A stretch of 64,000 nucleotides of DNA from an uncultured Clostridia bacterium. Lineage in GTDB: Bacteria > Bacillota > Clostridia > Oscillospirales > Ruminococcaceae. The stretch is from NCBI GenBank assembly GCA_947626755.1, contig CANQTP010000002.1, positions 54,469 to 118,468 on the forward strand, given 5' to 3'. Below, in pieces: positions 1-9,208 of this stretch (the first letter of the stretch is position 1; each line of letters opens with the position of its first letter). The position numbers and the translations under genes were made by a program. The notes under the pieces were generated by a model. It searched no databases, had not been told where the DNA came from, and saw nothing but the letters and a program-made list of their open reading frames with translations.

Positions 1-573
1 TACCGTTCGGTGGCGTACTATGCGCTTTCCAAAGGCGCGGACTGCAAAAATGCCGCCGAAGTCGTTCCGCTGCTTGCGGAGATCACTCCCGAACTGAAAT
101 TCATTGACGGGGTGCAGAGAGTGTTCCTGAACGGCGAGGACGTTTCGGACAGGATCCGCACGCCCGAAGTTTCCATGGGTTCTTCAAATGTTTCGGCAAT
201 TCCCGAGGTGCGGAAGTTCCTGTTTGAACTGCAAAGGAAAATTGCCGCGGAGAACAACGTTATTATGGACGGTCGGGACATAGGAACGGTAGTGCTGCCG
301 AATGCGGATCTGAAAATTTTCTTTACCGCTTCCCCCGAGGAACGAGCCCGCCGCCGCCACAATGAACTTACCGAAAAGGGCGAGTGTGTTACTTTCGCTT
401 CGGTGCTTGCGGAGGTAAACGAGCGGGACTACAACGATTCCCACAGGGAGATCGCTCCGCTTAAGCAAGCCGATGATGCGGTGCTTTGCGACAACACGGA
501 GCTGAATTTCGATCAGTCCGTGGAAAAAGTCGTTTCCATGATAAGGGAAACGATTTCCCGAAAGGGTAAGTAA
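1..573 (+). CDS. cmk: Cytidylate kinase, 5'-truncated by window edge
   Basis: This is the C-terminal part of (d)CMP kinase, which phosphorylates CMP and dCMP with ATP in the cytoplasm. The frame is open from base 1 (codons for Y-R-S precede the first in-frame GTG at 10), so the real start lies outside the window. Family-typical segments are visible: SNVSAIPEVR, the MDGRDIGTVVLPNA nucleoside-binding stretch and RARRRHNEL of the LID region, ending with RDYNDSHREIAPL. It is followed 13 bp later by plsC and then ispH-rpsA, a cluster order common in Clostridia. The identification is firm; only the N terminus with the P-loop is missing from view. Confidence 0.95.
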   Translation, partial: YRSVAYYALSKGADCKNAAEVVPLLAEITPELKFIDGVQRVFLNGEDVSDRIRTPEVSMGSSNVSAIPEVRKFLFELQRKIAAENNVIMDGRDIGTVVLPNADLKIFFTASPEERARRRHNELTEKGECVTFASVLAEVNERDYNDSHREIAPLKQADDAVLCDNTELNFDQSVEKVVSMIRETISRKGK

Positions 574-586
574 ATGGGGTGAAATT

Positions 587-1213
587 TTGAACGCTTTCGT
601 AAGATATGTCACAATGGGAGTTTACAAGCTTTTCTATAATTTTCATATTGAGGGAGCGGAGAACATTCCGCAGGACAAACCGCTGGTCATGGCTTCAAAT
701 CACAGGAGCTACGCGGATCCCGTGATCCTAACGATGCCTATGAAACTTCCCGTAACTTATATGGCAAAAGAGGAGCTTTTTCAGAAAAATAAGCTTTTCG
801 CGTGGTTCATAACCAAGCTGGGAGCTTTTCCGGTAAAGCGCGGGGCAGGGGACATGAAGGTCATTGACGATGCGGTGGATATTCTCCATTCGGGGAAACA
901 TCTTGTAATTTTCCCCGAGGGAACGCGTTCCAAGGACGGAAAAGTGGGAAAGGGAAAAACAGGCGTTGCCCTTATTGCCGCAAAGTCGGGCGCGGACGTT
1001 CTGCCCTGCGGTATCATCTTTGAGGGGGAAAAGCTTCACTTCCGCTCGAAACTTACGCTCCGTTTCGGAAAGGTCATTCCCGCGTCTGAGATCGCCGTTT
1101 CCGACACTTCCCCCAAGGAATTAAAAGCCGTAAAGACCCGCATAATGGATTCTATAAGGGAACTTGTGGAAGGAAATCCCAAAGACGAAGGTCAAATTGT
1201 TAATGAAAACTGA
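587..1213 (+). CDS. plsC: 1-acyl-sn-glycerol-3-phosphate acyltransferase
   Basis: The 208-residue product belongs to the PlsC/LPLAT family, which acylates lysophosphatidic acid to phosphatidic acid at the membrane. The catalytic NHRSYADP box (NHx4D) lies near residue 37 and the second signature FPEGTRSKDG near residue 105, the usual spacing. The start is TTG at 587, 13 bp after the cmk stop, with GGGGTGA upstream as ribosome binding site. The stop codon overlaps the ispH-rpsA start by 11 bp, so translational coupling is likely. Acyl donor preference cannot be read from the sequence. Confidence 0.9.
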   Translation: MNAFVRYVTMGVYKLFYNFHIEGAENIPQDKPLVMASNHRSYADPVILTMPMKLPVTYMAKEELFQKNKLFAWFITKLGAFPVKRGAGDMKVIDDAVDILHSGKHLVIFPEGTRSKDGKVGKGKTGVALIAAKSGADVLPCGIIFEGEKLHFRSKLTLRFGKVIPASEIAVSDTSPKELKAVKTRIMDSIRELVEGNPKDEGQIVNEN

Positions 1214-3191
1214 AATTATTGTTGCAAAAAATGCAGGTTTCTGTTTTGGTGTTGACAGAGCCGTAAAAATCGTGTATAATATATTAAATACGGGAAAAAA
1301 AGTTGTTACCTATGGCGAAATTATCCATAATAAAGACGTTACCGCCGAGCTTTCCCGCAAAGGCGTGCGTATTGCCGAAAGCCCGGAAGATCTTGAGGAT
1401 CTTGCGGATGAAACGGTGATAATACGTTCCCACGGCGCGGAAAAGCAGGTCTTTGAGTTTCTGGAAGAGCATGGCATTTCCTATGAGGACGGCACTTGCC
1501 CGTTCGTAAAGAAGATCCATAATATAGTTTCCGAAAAGTCGGCGGAAGGGTACGACATCATCATCATGGGCGACAAGGATCACCCGGAAGTGCGGGGAAT
1601 TGTAAGTTATTGCCGCAATTTGTCAGATATTTGTGCCGATGACGCCGCACTTGAAAATTTTTTGAAAAAAAATTATACAAAAATCAAAAAAAAGGTTGCA
1701 ATTGTTGCGCAAACAACGTATAATATATCTATATGGGAAAGATGCAAAATTATTGCACAGTCAGTATGTCCGCAGACAGAGGTGATAAACACCATCTGCA
1801 GCGCTACCTCCGACAGGCAGCAAAGCGCGGTCAGACTGGCGGATAAAGCCGACCTGATGTTGGTTATCGGCGGAAAACACAGTTCCAATACGGTGAAGCT
1901 TGCCGATATATGCGGCAGCCACTGTAAAAACTGCATTCATATAGAAAATGCGGACGAGCTTGATTTCCCCTTTATCAAAGGTCTGCTGAAAAATAACGGC
2001 GGTGAAAAATTTATCATCGGCGTTACTGCCGGCGCATCGACTCCGGCATATATAATCAAGGAGGTCATAAACCAGATGAGTGAAAAATTACAGAATATGG
2101 ACGAGGACTTTAACTTTGAGGAGGCGCTTGACGCGTCTTTCAAAAAAATATATACCGGTCAGAGGGTGAAAGGCTACATAACCGCTGTTAATGATGCAGA
2201 AGCTATTGTTGATGTCGGAACAAAGCACACAGGTTATGTTTCACTGGACGAGCTTACAGACGATCCTTCCCTTAAACCTGCGGACGTTGTAAAGCCCGGC
2301 GATGAAGTTGAACTTATCGTTATAAAGGTAAACGACGCTGACGGTATTGTTACGCTTTCCAAGAAGAGAGTTGACGCGCTCCTCGGATTCGACAAGATCC
2401 TTAAAGCCAAGGAGGAAAACGCTGTTCTGGAAGGAACTGTTGCAAGCGTTGTAAAGGGCGGAGTTATCATTATCTACGAGGGAACAAGAGTATTTGTGCC
2501 CGCTTCTCAGGCAACTGCCCGCAGAGATGAAAAGCTTGAGGAACTGCTTAAAAAGACAGTTAAATTCAAGATCATAGAAGTAAACGAGCAGAGAGGAAAG
2601 GCTGTGGGCTCTATCAAGGCTGTACTCAATGCCGAAAGAGACGCCGCAAAGGCAAAATTCTGGGAAACCGTTCAGGTGGGCGATGTTTTCAAGGGCGAAG
2701 TAAAATCCCTTACAAGCTACGGCGCGTTTGTTGACCTTGGCGGAATTGACGGCATGGTACACATCTCCGAACTCAGTTGGAACAGGATCAAGCACCCTTC
2801 CGAAGTTGTAAACGTGGGCGATGTTATCGAAGTTTTTGTCAAGGAACTTGACAAAGAAGCGGGACGTATCTCCCTCGGCTACAGAAAAGACGAGGACAAC
2901 CCATGGGTAAAATTTGAATCCGAATACCATGTGGGCGATGTTATCAAGACAAAGATCGTTTCTATCACACCTTTCGGTGCTTTTGCGCAGATCGTTCCGG
3001 GAATTGACGGACTTATCCACATTTCACAGATCGCTGACAAGAAGGTTTCCAATATAAAGGAAGTTCTTTCCATCGGTGATGAAGTTGAAACAAAGATAAC
3101 CGAGATTGATCCCGACAAGAAGCGTATCAGCTTATCTATCCGCGCTCTTCTTGAAGAAAAGGCGGAGGAAGCTGCTCCCGACGCAGAATAA
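1203..3191 (+). CDS. ispH: IspH (HMBPP reductase) fused to ribosomal protein S1
   Basis: A 662-residue fusion. Residues 1-290 are IspH/LytB, the 4Fe-4S enzyme making IPP and DMAPP at the end of the MEP pathway; the three cluster cysteines are C14 (GFCFGV), C99 (DGTCPFV) and C199 (NTICSAT), and the C-terminal GASTPAYIIKEV motif is intact. Residues from about 315 on are four S1 RNA-binding domains as in clostridial S1, for example GEVKSLTSYGAFVDLGGIDG. The ATG at 1203 was chosen over the upstream TTG at 1164 because it begins at the conserved IspH N terminus and overlaps the plsC stop. This fusion is known in Clostridia. An internal ribosome binding site at the domain junction is listed separately. 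Confidence 0.95.
   Translation: MKTEIIVAKNAGFCFGVDRAVKIVYNILNTGKKVVTYGEIIHNKDVTAELSRKGVRIAESPEDLEDLADETVIIRSHGAEKQVFEFLEEHGISYEDGTCPFVKKIHNIVSEKSAEGYDIIIMGDKDHPEVRGIVSYCRNLSDICADDAALENFLKKNYTKIKKKVAIVAQTTYNISIWERCKIIAQSVCPQTEVINTICSATSDRQQSAVRLADKADLMLVIGGKHSSNTVKLADICGSHCKNCIHIENADELDFPFIKGLLKNNGGEKFIIGVTAGASTPAYIIKEVINQMSEKLQNMDEDFNFEEALDASFKKIYTGQRVKGYITAVNDAEAIVDVGTKHTGYVSLDELTDDPSLKPADVVKPGDEVELIVIKVNDADGIVTLSKKRVDALLGFDKILKAKEENAVLEGTVASVVKGGVIIIYEGTRVFVPASQATARRDEKLEELLKKTVKFKIIEVNEQRGKAVGSIKAVLNAERDAAKAKFWETVQVGDVFKGEVKSLTSYGAFVDLGGIDGMVHISELSWNRIKHPSEVVNVGDVIEVFVKELDKEAGRISLGYRKDEDNPWVKFESEYHVGDVIKTKIVSITPFGAFAQIVPGIDGLIHISQIADKKVSNIKEVLSIGDEVETKITEIDPDKKRISLSIRALLEEKAEEAAPDAE
2058..2078 (+). 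promoter_or_regulatory. Internal Shine-Dalgarno and ATG at the IspH/S1 junction
   Basis: AAGGAGGT at 2058-2065 lies 10 nt before an in-frame ATG at 2076 (codon 292), exactly where the IspH domain ends and the S1 part begins. Initiation here would give a free S1-like protein of 371 residues starting MSEKLQNMDEDF. The SD-like bases also encode the conserved IspH residues I-K-E-V, so part of the match is forced by the protein. Whether ribosomes use it is inference. Confidence 0.45.
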
Positions 3192-3200
3192 AAGAAAACC

Positions 3201-3233
3201 ATCGGCGGACGTGTTGATCGTCCGCCGATTTTT
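3201..3233 (+). terminator. Rho-independent terminator after ispH-rpsA
   Basis: An 11-bp perfect stem (ATCGGCGGACG, 3201-3211, with its complement 3219-3229), a 7-nt loop and a following T run, placed just after the ispH-rpsA stop. Confidence 0.9.
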
Positions 3234-3245
3234 GTGTGTAATTAC

Positions 3246-3280
3246 AAAAATATCCCTCTCCGATCATGGAGAGGGATATT
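3246..3280 (-). terminator. Terminator of the tRNA-Arg gene
   Basis: A 13-bp perfect inverted repeat (3249-3261 with 3268-3280, loop of 6) followed on the minus strand by a T5 run at 3250-3246, a few bases downstream of the tRNA 3' end. Confidence 0.85.
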
Positions 3281-3292
3281 CAATATGTGATG

Positions 3293-3369
3293 TGGCGCGC
3301 TGCAAGGGACTCGAACCCCTGACCTACTGGTTCGTAGCCAGTCACTCTATCCGGCTGAGCTAGCAGCGC
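3293..3369 (-). tRNA. tRNA-Arg (anticodon ACG)
   Basis: The minus strand gives a full cloverleaf: acceptor GCGCTGC pairs with GCAGCGC, the anticodon arm is ACTGG-CTACGAA-CCAGT with anticodon ACG, and the T arm contains GGTTCGAGTCC. The 3' CCA is encoded (3295-3293). The gene is free-standing with its own consensus promoter and terminator. Confidence 0.96.
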
Positions 3370-3386
3370 ATCAACCAACATATTCT

Positions 3387-3415
3387 ATTATATCACGAAT
3401 TTGCAAACTTGTCAA
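3387..3415 (-). promoter_or_regulatory. Sigma-70/A promoter of tRNA-Arg
   Basis: On the minus strand TTGACA (3415-3410) and TATAAT (3392-3387) are separated by 17 nt, a perfect consensus, about 18 nt before the mature tRNA 5' end. Confidence 0.9.
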
Positions 3416-3446
3416 TAGTTTTTTCGGGAAAATTTGAAAGTTTCGT

Positions 3447-4460
3447 TCAGAAGTGTTTGCCTTCAAATTCTACTCTGCGCCTGATGTCCTTCATAAGCGT
3501 GTCAAACTGTTTGGGATCAAGAGACTGGGCTCCGTCGCAAAGTGCTTTCGGCGGGTCGTTGTGGACTTCTATCATAAGACCGTCCGCGCCCACTGCAACT
3601 GCTGCTTTTGCCATCGGTTCAACCATCCATGAAATTCCCGTTGCGTGGCTCGGATCCACGATTATCGGCAGGTGCGAAAGCTTTTTAAGCATTGGTATAG
3701 CCGAAAGATCAAGGGTATTCCTTGTCTTTGTCTCAAATGTTCTTATGCCGCGTTCGCAGAGGATAACATTGTTGTTTCCGCCCGACATGATATATTCCGC
3801 GCTCATGAGGAATTCCTCAATTGTGTTGGCAAGTCCGCGCTTCAGGAGAATGGGTTTGCGGCATTTTCCCAGTTCTTTCAGCAGATCGAAATTCTGCATA
3901 TTTCTTGCGCCCACCTGAATGACGTCAACGTCCTCAAACAGATCAAGGTGGTTCACGTTCATGATCTCTGTCACAACGGGAAGTCCCGTTGCTTTCTTGG
4001 CTTCAAGGAGAAGTTTCAGACCGTCTGCGTGGAGTCCCTGAAAGGCATATGGGGAAGTTCTCGGCTTGAACGCGCCGCCTCTCAGAAGCGTTGCGCCGCC
4101 GGCTTTCACGTCCTTTGCGACCTCTATTACCTGTTCTTCGCTTTCCACGGAACAGGGTCCTGCAATGACCTGAAAATATCCCTCGCCGATATTTACATTT
4201 TCTCCCACCTTAACGATAGTGCTGTCGGGATGGATCTTTCTGTTTGCGGCTTTGAACGGTTCGGAAATTCTGGTAACGCTTTCCACAATATCGATCGCGG
4301 AGATAAGATCCACAGGCAGTCTTGAAGTATCGCCGATAAGACCTATTACCGTATGTCTCGAACCTTCGCTGATGTTGGTGGAAAGTCCTTTTTCGTTGAA
4401 CATTTTGATAAGATCGTCGATTTTTCCCTTATCGGAATTTTCCTTTAAAACAAGGATCAC
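3447..4460 (-). CDS. aroF: 3-deoxy-7-phosphoheptulonate (DAHP) synthase
   Basis: The 337-residue enzyme condenses PEP and erythrose 4-phosphate, the first step of the shikimate pathway. It shows an N-terminal ferredoxin-like/ACT-like domain of about 75 residues, then the DAHP synthase TIM barrel with AGPCSVES (about 98-105), LLRGGAFKPRTSPY, the LLKRG segment and IVDPSHATG near residue 273. This is the AroA(I-beta) short form typical of Firmicutes; the N-terminal domain suggests feedback control by aromatic end products or prephenate. The start is GTG at 4460 with GAGGAG 9 nt upstream. A start-stop ATGTAA precedes the GTG by one base. The symbol could equally be aroG or aroA depending on nomenclature. 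Confidence 0.92.
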   Translation of the reverse strand: MILVLKENSDKGKIDDLIKMFNEKGLSTNISEGSRHTVIGLIGDTSRLPVDLISAIDIVESVTRISEPFKAANRKIHPDSTIVKVGENVNIGEGYFQVIAGPCSVESEEQVIEVAKDVKAGGATLLRGGAFKPRTSPYAFQGLHADGLKLLLEAKKATGLPVVTEIMNVNHLDLFEDVDVIQVGARNMQNFDLLKELGKCRKPILLKRGLANTIEEFLMSAEYIMSGGNNNVILCERGIRTFETKTRNTLDLSAIPMLKKLSHLPIIVDPSHATGISWMVEPMAKAAVAVGADGLMIEVHNDPPKALCDGAQSLDPKQFDTLMKDIRRRVEFEGKHF

Positions 4461-4461
4461 T

Positions 4462-4467
4462 TTACAT
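4462..4467 (-). other. Minimal start-stop element ATGTAA before aroF
   Basis: On the minus strand ATG (4467-4465) is immediately followed by TAA (4464-4462), one base before the GTG start of the DAHP synthase gene. The Shine-Dalgarno spacing (2 nt) is poor for this ATG and good for the GTG, so it may be chance. Confidence 0.25.
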
Positions 4468-4482
4468 CGCTCCTCTACCTAT

Positions 4483-4602
4483 TTTAATTCGTAATTATTA
4501 GAGTTGAGAGGCAGGCTGAGCCTGCACGCATTCAGGGTTTGTTCTGTGATTTCTAACTTATGTATAACGTGCATGACACAAAGCTGAATCTGCAAACAAA
4601 AA
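4483..4602. repeat. Dispersed intergenic repeat, copy 1 (inverted relative to the 44.2 kb copy)
   Basis: This stretch holds, in order, an AATTCGTAATTA box, GAGTTGAGAG, the palindrome GCAGGC-TGA-GCCTGC (4512-4526), CACGC, AACTTATGTATAACGTGCATG-like sequence and GCTGAATCTGCAA. The reverse complement matches 44255-44441 nearly box for box. No coding potential is evident. With the direct repeats next to it, it fills the 322-bp gene-free gap between the DAHP synthase and tRNA-Pro. Confidence 0.8.
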
Positions 4603-4636
4603 AATCCTCGCTCATATAACCGGACGAGAAATTTTT

Positions 4637-4745
4637 TGCAGATCGTGCTTCGCCTTGCCACACATTATAATTTAGGCAGAAACACAGGAAATTGTGTGCA
4701 GAACGCACTTCGCCTTGCCACACATTATATTTAGGCAAAAGCACA
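4637..4745. repeat. Pair of ~49-bp direct repeats
   Basis: Two near-identical units, 4637-4686 and 4697-4745, each run TGCAGA..CG.., then CTTCGCCTTGCCACACATTA, then TTTAGGCA and ACACA. They differ by only a few substitutions and a one-base indel. They lie downstream of tRNA-Pro and are not part of any recognisable gene. Confidence 0.8.
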
Positions 4746-4764
4746 CAAAACAACCCCTGAAGGG

Positions 4765-4784
4765 CAGCGGCGACTTCGCCGCTG
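4765..4784 (-). terminator. Hairpin at the 3' end of tRNA-Pro
   Basis: CAGCGGCGA and its complement (4765-4773 with 4776-4784) form a GC-rich hairpin overlapping the encoded CCA on the minus strand. A T-rich stretch (TTGTTTTGTG) follows about 20 nt downstream, so it is a plausible but not textbook terminator or processing signal. Confidence 0.5.
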
Positions 4785-4859
4785 GTCGGGGCGACAGGAC
4801 TTGAACCTGCGGCATCTTGGTCCCAAACCAAGCACTCTACCAAACTGAGTTACGCCCCG
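4783..4859 (-). tRNA. tRNA-Pro (anticodon TGG)
   Basis: On the minus strand acceptor CGGGGCG pairs with CGCCCCG. The anticodon arm CTTGG-TTTGGGA-CCAAG gives anticodon TGG, and the T arm holds GGTTCAAGTCC. CCA is encoded at 4785-4783. The gene is monocistronic with its own promoter. Confidence 0.96.
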
Positions 4860-4897
4860 TTATCAAAATCAAGCAAACAAGCACATAAGCACATAAT

Positions 4898-4926
4898 ATT
4901 ATACAACATAAAAAGCGAAATGTCAA
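4898..4926 (-). promoter_or_regulatory. Consensus promoter of tRNA-Pro
   Basis: TTGACA (4926-4921) and TATAAT (4903-4898) on the minus strand with a 17-nt spacer, about 40 nt upstream of the tRNA. Confidence 0.9.
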
Positions 4927-4974
4927 GCGTTTTAAAAATTTAATGCAATTTTTTTTAAATTGCCAAAAAAACAG

Positions 4975-5003
4975 TTGAAATTGTGGAAATAAAATGTTAT
5001 AAT
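4975..5003 (+). promoter_or_regulatory. Promoter of the ATP synthase operon
   Basis: TTGAAA (4975-4980), a 17-nt spacer and TATAAT (4998-5003), about 48 nt before the atpI start. It is divergent from the tRNA-Pro promoter, and the two -35 boxes are about 49 bp apart. Confidence 0.85.
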
Positions 5004-5050
5004 GAGTAGTGTATATTTGTGAAAACACGGAGGAAAGGAAGCTGAACGCG

Positions 5051-5443
5051 ATGTCAAGCCGTATTTTCAGCGAAATGATAACGCGGGAACTGAAATTTCT
5101 CCTGCCGAGAGCGGCTGTTTTCGATTGTGTAATATACCTTATATCGCTTCCCGTATATAAGTTCTGTGCGGAAGTTCCGCTGGGACTGCTGACAGGCACG
5201 GCGGTCATGGTGCTTAACTTCATAATACTCGGAATTTCCGCGGAACACGCCGTGGAAAGATCCCTTTCGGTGGCGAAAGGAATGATGTTCGGGTCGTATA
5301 TGTTAAGATTGCTTATCATGGGCGCGCTGTTTGTGGCGGGGATAAAACTGCCGCAGATAAACCTGCTGGCGGCGGCTATCCCCCAGCTTTATCCGAAACT
5401 TGCTTATACACTGGACGCGATGGTAAAAAAGAAAGGAGGGTGA
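5051..5443 (+). CDS. atpI: ATP synthase subunit I-like membrane protein
   Basis: A 130-residue hydrophobic protein with about four membrane segments and the basic end DAMVKKKGG. It is the first gene of the ATP synthase operon, stopping 4 bp before atpB, which is the position of AtpI, an assembly factor thought to help form the c ring. Sequence similarity in this family is weak, so position is the main evidence. The ATG at 5051 was chosen because GGAGGAAAGGAAG lies just upstream; a GTG at 5009 sits almost at the expected transcription start and is unlikely. Confidence 0.7.
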   Translation: MSSRIFSEMITRELKFLLPRAAVFDCVIYLISLPVYKFCAEVPLGLLTGTAVMVLNFIILGISAEHAVERSLSVAKGMMFGSYMLRLLIMGALFVAGIKLPQINLLAAAIPQLYPKLAYTLDAMVKKKGG

Positions 5444-5447
5444 GTCC

Positions 5448-6185
5448 ATGAACATAGAAGTGCAGGGTCCGAAGCGAATGATATATCTTCTTGACGGAAA
5501 CGGAGACGTGGCTTTTTCGATATCTGAATCGGTAGTCACAGGCTGGCTGGTAATACTGATAGTGCTGGTGCTGTGCCTTATCCTTACAAAAGATCTGAAA
5601 AAGATCCCCGAGACAAAACGACAGTGCGCGGCGGAATACATAGTCAAAACGGTCAATAACATGATCGAAACGAATATGGGAGTCGATTTTGCAAGATATG
5701 CGCCGTATATCGCGGCGGTATTCTCGTATATCATAATCGGCACACTTATTTCAATGATAGGTTTCCGAAGCATTACGGCGGATATAAGCGTTACCGGCGG
5801 ACTTGCGCTGATGACTTTTGTGCTGATAACATACACCAAAATACGTTACAACGGCATAGGCAAATATCTGCTCAGCTTCGTGAATCCGCTTAACATCATA
5901 AGCGAAGTCGCAACGCCTGTGTCAATGGCACTCCGTCTTTTCGGAAACGTTGGCGGCGGTATGATCATCACTATCATTCTCTATGCGGCTCTGGGCGCGG
6001 CAAGCGGGGCGTTATACGGCCTTTTCGGAATACCCGAAATGACGTCCGGCGGATATTTCTTCAATATCTTCCAGATAGGTATTCCCGCGGTGCTGTCGGT
6101 CTACTTTGACCTGTTCTCAGGGGCAATACAGTCATATGTATTCATAATGCTTACTATGGCTTACATCAAAATGGGCAAGGAATAA
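5448..6185 (+). CDS. atpB: F0F1 ATP synthase subunit a
   Basis: This 245-residue membrane subunit forms the stator ion channel against the c ring. The conserved helix with the essential arginine is visible as MALRLFGNVGGGM, and the family C-terminal segment IQSYVFIMLTMAYIKMG is present. An extended N-terminal region with IYLLDGNGDVAFSISESV precedes the first helix, as in clostridial homologues. The ribosome binding site GGAGGGTGAG overlaps the atpI stop. It acts with atpE and atpF in F0. Confidence 0.95.
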   Translation: MNIEVQGPKRMIYLLDGNGDVAFSISESVVTGWLVILIVLVLCLILTKDLKKIPETKRQCAAEYIVKTVNNMIETNMGVDFARYAPYIAAVFSYIIIGTLISMIGFRSITADISVTGGLALMTFVLITYTKIRYNGIGKYLLSFVNPLNIISEVATPVSMALRLFGNVGGGMIITIILYAALGAASGALYGLFGIPEMTSGGYFFNIFQIGIPAVLSVYFDLFSGAIQSYVFIMLTMAYIKMGKE

Positions 6186-6500
<315 letters not shown>

Positions 6501-6546
6501 GCCGGAAAGCTAAAAAATTTGCAGATCAGGAGGCAGTGATCAATTC

Positions 6547-7047
6547 ATGTATTTTGATTTCTTTTCAATAGACCTGACAACAATTCTCGGTACTATACTG
6601 AATACGCTGATCCTGTTTCTGGTTCTGAAGCATTTCCTTTTCGACAAGGTGAACGCTGTTCTGGAATCCCGAAGAAACGAAGTCGTAAAGACTTATGAGG
6701 ACGCGGATAAGGCTTACGCAAACGCCAAACAGCTTGAAACGGAATATAACGACAAGCTTTCGGCTGCGAAAGAAGAATCCGCCGAGATCGTCAAGAACGC
6801 CACCAAGAAGGCTCAGCTCCGTTCGGAAGAGATCATTTCCGATGCGAAGACCGAAGCTAAGGGCATTATGGACAAGGCGGAAGCAGACATCGAGAAGGAA
6901 AAGAAACGCGCAGTAAATCAGATAAAAGATGAGATCTCCGATATTGCTATGTCCATAGCGTCAAATGTTGTGGAAAAAGAACTTGACGCAAAGACCCATG
7001 AGCAGCTTATCGAAAATTTTATCAATGGAATTGGTGATTCAGAATGA
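6547..7047 (+). CDS. atpF: F0F1 ATP synthase subunit b
   Basis: The 166-residue peripheral-stalk subunit has one N-terminal membrane helix (LTTILGTILNTLILFLVLKHFLF) and a long charged, Ala/Lys/Glu-rich coiled coil running nearly to the C terminus. It links subunit a to delta and the F1 head. Its stop overlaps the atpH start as ATGA (7044-7047), so the two are probably translationally coupled. Confidence 0.95.
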   Translation: MYFDFFSIDLTTILGTILNTLILFLVLKHFLFDKVNAVLESRRNEVVKTYEDADKAYANAKQLETEYNDKLSAAKEESAEIVKNATKKAQLRSEEIISDAKTEAKGIMDKAEADIEKEKKRAVNQIKDEISDIAMSIASNVVEKELDAKTHEQLIENFINGIGDSE

Positions 7048-7586
7048 CGGGAAAAGCAGAAAAAGTATACTCCGAAGCGATTTTTGAACTTGCAAGGGAA
7101 CTTGGTCAGACAGATGAAGTAAAGAAGGAACTGGACGCATTGGCGGAAATTTTCAACGCCGCCCCCGATCTGGGAAGATTCCTGTCCGCTCCCACAATTA
7201 CTCTTGACGAAAAGTTGGCTGTTCTGAACAAGACCTTCGGCGGACGTATTTCCGAAACGTCCTACAGTATGCTCTGCGTGGTAACAGAAAAGGGAAGAGC
7301 AACTCTCGTTCCCGCCATTGCAGAGGACTACAAGAACCGCTGGTATGAGATGAACAATATCGCTGAGGTCAGGGTCACTACAAGCGTTCCCCTTACGGAA
7401 AACCTCAGGGCAAAGCTGAAAACCAAGCTGGAGACCGTTATGAAGAAGAAGGTCATTCTTACCGAAAAGGTGGATTCGTCCATTATGGGCGGCATCATCA
7501 TCAACTACGGCAACACCATGACCGACGGCTCGGTAAAAGCCAAGCTTGAAGCTTTGCAGAAACAGATAAAGGGCGTTATCGCATAA
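7044..7586 (+). CDS. atpH: F0F1 ATP synthase subunit delta
   Basis: A 180-residue delta (OSCP) subunit that connects the b stalk to the alpha3beta3 head. Family hallmarks are the N-terminal helical domain starting AEKVYSEAIFELARE and the C-terminal EKVDSSIMGGIIINYGNTMTDGS motif. The start ATG overlaps the atpF stop. A 72-bp gap with GAAAGGATGG leads to atpA. Confidence 0.95.
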   Translation: MTGKAEKVYSEAIFELARELGQTDEVKKELDALAEIFNAAPDLGRFLSAPTITLDEKLAVLNKTFGGRISETSYSMLCVVTEKGRATLVPAIAEDYKNRWYEMNNIAEVRVTTSVPLTENLRAKLKTKLETVMKKKVILTEKVDSSIMGGIIINYGNTMTDGSVKAKLEALQKQIKGVIA

Positions 7587-7640
7587 TATCTGTACCGACA
7601 TGATCCCGTGTGTGACAGAAAATGCGCGGGCAGCTTTTAG

Positions 7641-9173
<1,533 letters not shown>

Positions 9174-9208
9174 TTTCACCGCAGGAAATTAAGAAAGGAG
9201 GGTGCAGT

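Noticed and set aside
2241..3020. 259-codon minus-strand frame within ispH-rpsA
   Set aside because: It is a shadow of the S1 domains with no motif and no start signals.
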